A stretch of 8,479 nt of DNA from Burkholderiales bacterium (GTDB taxonomy: Bacteria > Pseudomonadota > Gammaproteobacteria > Burkholderiales > Burkholderiaceae_A). Shown piece after piece: positions 5,914 to 8,479 of this stretch. The stretch covers positions 1 to 8,479 of the forward strand of contig JAURFZ010000055.1 in NCBI GenBank assembly GCA_030834045.1, in the 5' to 3' direction. The notes under the pieces are model-generated. The model was not told the DNA's origin and did no database searches. It saw only the letters and a program-made list of their open reading frames with translations. A program made the position numbers and the translations under genes. Numbering within the stretch: position 1 is the first letter of the stretch; each line of letters starts with the position of its first letter.

Positions 5914-6888
5914 ATGACGCAACAGGCAATCATCTCCATTCTTGGGGGTTCTGGGTTCATCGGTCGCGCATTGGCGGAGGCTCTTACACGGGAGGCACAG
6001 GGTACGGGCCGAACCATTCGAGTCATTACCCGATCCCGCTCAAAAGCAAAACAGCTCTGGAGTCTTCCGGGCATACAGATCGTAGAGGCCGACATCCGAC
6101 AAGAAAGCGAGCTTGGCGATGCCATTGAAGGCAGCCAGGCCATTGTGAACCTGGTGGGGGTCCTTCAGAGCCGCCCCGGCAAGCCCTGGGGACCCGACTT
6201 TGACGAATGCCACGTCAAGCTGCCCTCAAGACTTGCGCGCTGTCTTATTCGGCTTGGCATTCGCAGGCTCATTCATGTCAGTGCGCTTGGTGCCTCCGAC
6301 CAGGCACCCTCCATGTACCTGCGTTCTAAGGCGGCAGGCGAGGCAGCCCTTCGGGGCACGTTGTCCATCGATCTCACTATTTTGCGGCCTTCCGTTGTCT
6401 TTGGGCCGGGAGATCGGTTTCTTAATTTGTTTGCCGAACTGCAACGCTTTATACCCATCGTGCCGCTGGCGACCCCGCATGCCAAATTCCAGCCTATTGC
6501 CATCGACGATCTGGTAACGGCCCTTATTAGCTGCATTAGAAATCCCGAAACTCGAGGAAAGACATACGAGTGCGTGGGCCCTGAGGTTCTTAGCCTCTAT
6601 GAAATCGTGCATTGGGCGGGGTTCTACAGTGGTCATCCGCGACCCATACTGCCTCTTTCGGACAGCCTCGCATGGATCCAGGCCCTCATCATGGAGAGCC
6701 TTCCGGGTGAACCCCTGCTTACGCGCGACAACCTGGCCTCGGCCTCGGTACCCAATGTTGGCAGTGGCCCAATGGCTGCGGAGCTCGGTGTGCCAAAGCC
6801 CACAAGCCTGCATGCAGTGGCCGATGCCATTCTTGGCGGGCAGACCCCAAGGGGGCGATTATTTGCCCGGCGCGCCAAGACCCTCTAA
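5914..6888 (+). CDS. NAD(P)-binding protein of the complex I NDUFA9 family (atypical SDR)
   Basis: An atypical short-chain dehydrogenase/reductase of 324 residues, closest to bacterial proteins annotated as complex I NDUFA9 subunit family. The dinucleotide motif GGSGFIG is at 11-17, followed by a basic patch ITRSRSKAK (38-46), which favours NADP(H) over NAD(H). ADIRQ (59-63), NLVGVL (79-84), the strand LIHVSALGA (119-127), YLRSK (135-139, keeping the Tyr-x3-Lys pair) and LRPSVVFGPGDRF (157-169) are typical. The C-terminal part is a substrate-binding region with no recognised specificity. In mitochondria NDUFA9 is a structural, NADPH-binding complex I subunit; bacterial homologues have no assigned reaction that I know of. 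The ATG at 5914 follows GAGG (5908-5911) closely. It is just upstream of cca, with 14 bases between its stop and the cca TTG. Confidence 0.87.
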   Translation: MTQQAIISILGGSGFIGRALAEALTREAQGTGRTIRVITRSRSKAKQLWSLPGIQIVEADIRQESELGDAIEGSQAIVNLVGVLQSRPGKPWGPDFDECHVKLPSRLARCLIRLGIRRLIHVSALGASDQAPSMYLRSKAAGEAALRGTLSIDLTILRPSVVFGPGDRFLNLFAELQRFIPIVPLATPHAKFQPIAIDDLVTALISCIRNPETRGKTYECVGPEVLSLYEIVHWAGFYSGHPRPILPLSDSLAWIQALIMESLPGEPLLTRDNLASASVPNVGSGPMAAELGVPKPTSLHAVADAILGGQTPRGRLFARRAKTL

Positions 6889-6889
6889 A

Positions 6890-6918
6890 GGCCTCAGCAG
6901 TTTTGGGCTCTGAGGGCC
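6890..6918 (+). promoter_or_regulatory. Hairpin covering the cca ribosome site and start codon
   Basis: GGCCTCAG (6890-6897) pairs with CTGAGGGCC (6910-6918), eight pairs with one bulged G. The 12-base loop contains the proposed cca start TTG (6903-6905), and the 5' arm takes up part of the only Shine-Dalgarno-like sequence, AAGG (6888-6891). The element begins two bases after the stop of the upstream gene, so ribosomes ending there would open it. This suggests translational coupling. There is no T-run, so it is unlikely to be a terminator. Confidence 0.45.
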
Positions 6919-8135
6919 ACAAGAGCCCTGGACACAGGGGCCAGGACCCGCTTGCCCGGCTTGCACCGGACCGATCCGACCCCTGCCTCGCAGGTCTTAA
7001 CGCCAGCATCGCCGTTTATTGTGTTGGCGGCGCGGTGCGCGATGCGCTGATGGGCGAACAGGGGGTCGACCGGGACTACCTGGTGGTGGGCGCACGACCC
7101 GAGGATCTCCTTCGTCTGGGCTTTAAACCGGTGGGAAAGGATTTCCCTGTCTTTCTTCACCCGGACTCTAAAAACGAATACGCACTCGCACGCACCGAAC
7201 GCAAAACAGGCGCAGGCTATAGGGGCTTTGAAGTTCATGCCGACCCATCCGTTCGTCTTGAAGACGATCTCTGTCGCCGCGACCTCTCGATAAATGCAAT
7301 GGCTGTGGATGAGCAAGGCAGGCTTCACGACCCGCACGGCGGCCTCGAAGACCTGCAACGAAAAAGGCTTCGTCACGTGAGCCCTGCCTTTCGAGAAGAC
7401 CCAGTGCGGCTTCTGAGGCTTGCCCGATTTCTGAGTCGCTGGCCTGAGTTTCAGGTCAGCACCGACACCCTCGCCCTCTGTGAGGCCATGCGCGATGACG
7501 GAGAAGTTCAGGCCCTTGTTGCTGAACGCGTCTGGCAAGAGCTTTACAAAGGCCTTCATGAGAAAACACCCGGCCGAATGATTGGCTTTCTTAGAAAGCT
7601 TGGCCTGCTTGAGCCCGTGCTGGGCCTTGCAGAGCCGCAGGCCGACTCAGGGCTTGAAACCAGGCTTAACCACGCCTCAACGCTCGGACTGCCCGCTGAG
7701 GTTAAAGCCGCGCTTTTGCTTGCAGGGGCAAAGGGAGCTCTTCGCGACAGGCTGCCCAAGAAGGTCGAGGAATGGATCGCGCTTATGCCTGGTTTTTCTG
7801 CTCTTGAAAGGCTGCTCGAGGCACCAACGACCTGGCCAGAAAAGCTGCCCGCATGGGCAAGCAGGGCCGATGTTTTTCGCAGGCCCGAACGCCTAGGGGC
7901 CATGGGTTTACTTGGGCAATTCTTGCTTGCCGAGCAAGGCCAAGAGACCAACGGCAAGCTTCACGAACGATGGGGCCTTTGGATGCAGCTTTGTGACGAA
8001 CTAAGCCACCTTTCCGTTAGCGCGGTTGCGCAGAGCCAGTCTGCGAAAGATCCCTCGACCATTCGAGAGGCCATCGAGGGCTATCGGCAGTCTTTCGTTC
8101 ACAAGCGCCTTGCAGAGAGCACCATAAACGACTGA
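6903..8135 (+). CDS. cca: tRNA nucleotidyltransferase (CCA-adding enzyme) with degenerate HD domain
   Basis: Cca adds or repairs the 3' CCA of tRNAs from CTP and ATP without a nucleic acid template. The class II head domain is intact: VGGAVRD (41-47), the metal-binding pair Asp56 and Asp58 in VDRDYLV, FPVFLHP (81-87), YALARTERKTG (93-103), LEDDLCRRDLSINAMA (119-134) with the nucleotide-selecting RRD region, and EDPVRLLRLARF (165-176). The C-terminal part matches the family's length but lacks the HD metal ligands: around 268-280 the family's HDLGKG is replaced by AGAKG, and no His-rich second motif follows. Start: TTG at 6903 is the only standard start codon in the open frame before the conserved core. 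It adds about 35 unconserved residues and has a weak AAGG site. The 3' end overlaps the convergent methyltransferase gene by 37 bases. The start is less certain than the product. Confidence 0.9.
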   Translation: MGSEGHKSPGHRGQDPLARLAPDRSDPCLAGLNASIAVYCVGGAVRDALMGEQGVDRDYLVVGARPEDLLRLGFKPVGKDFPVFLHPDSKNEYALARTERKTGAGYRGFEVHADPSVRLEDDLCRRDLSINAMAVDEQGRLHDPHGGLEDLQRKRLRHVSPAFREDPVRLLRLARFLSRWPEFQVSTDTLALCEAMRDDGEVQALVAERVWQELYKGLHEKTPGRMIGFLRKLGLLEPVLGLAEPQADSGLETRLNHASTLGLPAEVKAALLLAGAKGALRDRLPKKVEEWIALMPGFSALERLLEAPTTWPEKLPAWASRADVFRRPERLGAMGLLGQFLLAEQGQETNGKLHERWGLWMQLCDELSHLSVSAVAQSQSAKDPSTIREAIEGYRQSFVHKRLAESTIND

Positions 8136-8479
8136 CCCATGGCGGAGTCGCCAAGCAACATCTGCAGCTGTGAGAGCTGAGCCAGCGCGGCACGGTCAGA
8201 CGGCACAGCGCCAGCGGCTCGACCCACCCCTTCAAAAAGAAGATCGCGTGCCTGGTCAAGAATGCCTTGGTCAAGCATCCAGGCCGCCTGGGTATGCAGA
8301 CCCACCTCGAAGCCTTCGTCTAAGAAGGCCTGCGCAAGCTCAGTGAAATTGACATGGGCAGTAAGGTCAATCGTCCCAGGCCGGTCAATCAGTTCCTCCC
8401 GGTCATCAATGCGACGATGGCCGCTGTGGCCTGCAAGCGTCCCGAAGGGTCGGTCGCAATGGTCAAGCTCGTAGGCCTC
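8099..8479 (-). CDS. SAM-dependent methyltransferase of the MidA/NDUFAF7 (DUF185) family, C-terminal part
   Basis: The frame is open from the right edge to a TGA at 8101-8099, giving the last 126 residues of a gene whose start lies outside. Typical family members are about 350-400 residues, so roughly a third is visible. Segment order matches the MidA family: PFGTLAGHSGHR, DLTAHVNFTELAQA, LHTQAAWMLDQGIL, and near the end MLLGDSAMGQSFMVL. The SAM-binding Rossmann core lies outside the window. In mitochondria NDUFAF7 dimethylates an arginine of the complex I subunit NDUFS2; the bacterial substrate is not established. The gene is convergent with cca, overlapping it at 8099-8135. The ATG/GTG codons near 8305 and 8274 are internal. 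Confidence 0.85.
   Translation of the reverse strand, partial: EAYELDHCDRPFGTLAGHSGHRRIDDREELIDRPGTIDLTAHVNFTELAQAFLDEGFEVGLHTQAAWMLDQGILDQARDLLFEGVGRAAGAVPSDRAALAQLSQLQMLLGDSAMGQSFMVLSARRL

Noticed and set aside
6226..6813. 195-residue - strand open frame inside the NDUFA9-like gene
   Set aside because: It is antisense to conserved SDR motifs, with no family resemblance or ribosome site seen.
6894..7559. 221-residue - strand open frame over the 5' half of cca
   Set aside because: It mirrors the conserved Cca head domain codon for codon and its translation resembles no known protein.
8262..8474. 70-residue + strand open frame at the right edge
   Set aside because: It is antisense to the MidA-family methyltransferase, which has clear family motifs on the other strand.

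Overview
The window looks like a conserved chromosomal stretch of a betaproteobacterium, most likely of the Burkholderiales type. Three things suggest this: the order metK, S-adenosylhomocysteine (SAH) riboswitch, ahcY, metF; the following block 5-formyltetrahydrofolate cyclo-ligase, soluble lytic transglycosylase, NDUFA9-like protein, cca, MidA-like methyltransferase; and moderately high G+C. This assignment is from synteny and protein resemblance recalled from memory, not from a search. I see no insertion sequence, prophage, CRISPR array, tRNA or rRNA gene, and nearly all the DNA is coding.

Left part (1-3165, + strand): the activated-methyl cycle. The 3' half of metK (SAM synthetase) is followed by a 171-base gap. 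That gap holds a large inverted repeat, a good sigma70-type promoter (TTGACC-N17-CACAAT) and, starting at the predicted transcription start, a clear SAH riboswitch in front of ahcY (SAH hydrolase). metF (methylenetetrahydrofolate reductase) follows after a 93-base gap with a perfect 11-bp hairpin. MetK makes SAM, methyltransferases turn it into SAH, AhcY removes SAH, and MetF supplies the methyl group for remaking methionine. The riboswitch would raise AhcY when SAH builds up.

Middle (3162-5797): a 5-formyl-THF cyclo-ligase gene on the - strand runs convergently into metF. The two stop codons share the bases TTAA, and an intrinsic terminator is built into the last codons of the - strand gene. 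Divergent from it, across 80 bases with a small palindrome, is a periplasmic soluble lytic murein transglycosylase (Slt family).

Right part (5914-8479): an atypical short-chain dehydrogenase of the complex I NDUFA9 family, then a tRNA nucleotidyltransferase (cca), whose likely TTG start lies in a hairpin and whose HD phosphohydrolase domain looks degenerate. On the - strand is the C-terminal third of a MidA/NDUFAF7-type SAM-dependent methyltransferase, cut by the window edge and overlapping the cca 3' end by 37 bases.

The protein genes are ordinary housekeeping families. The most interesting material is in the gaps and gene ends: the riboswitch with a readable expression platform, the embedded terminator, the cca start hairpin, and several perfect palindromes of unknown role. 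I found no convincing undescribed multi-gene system.
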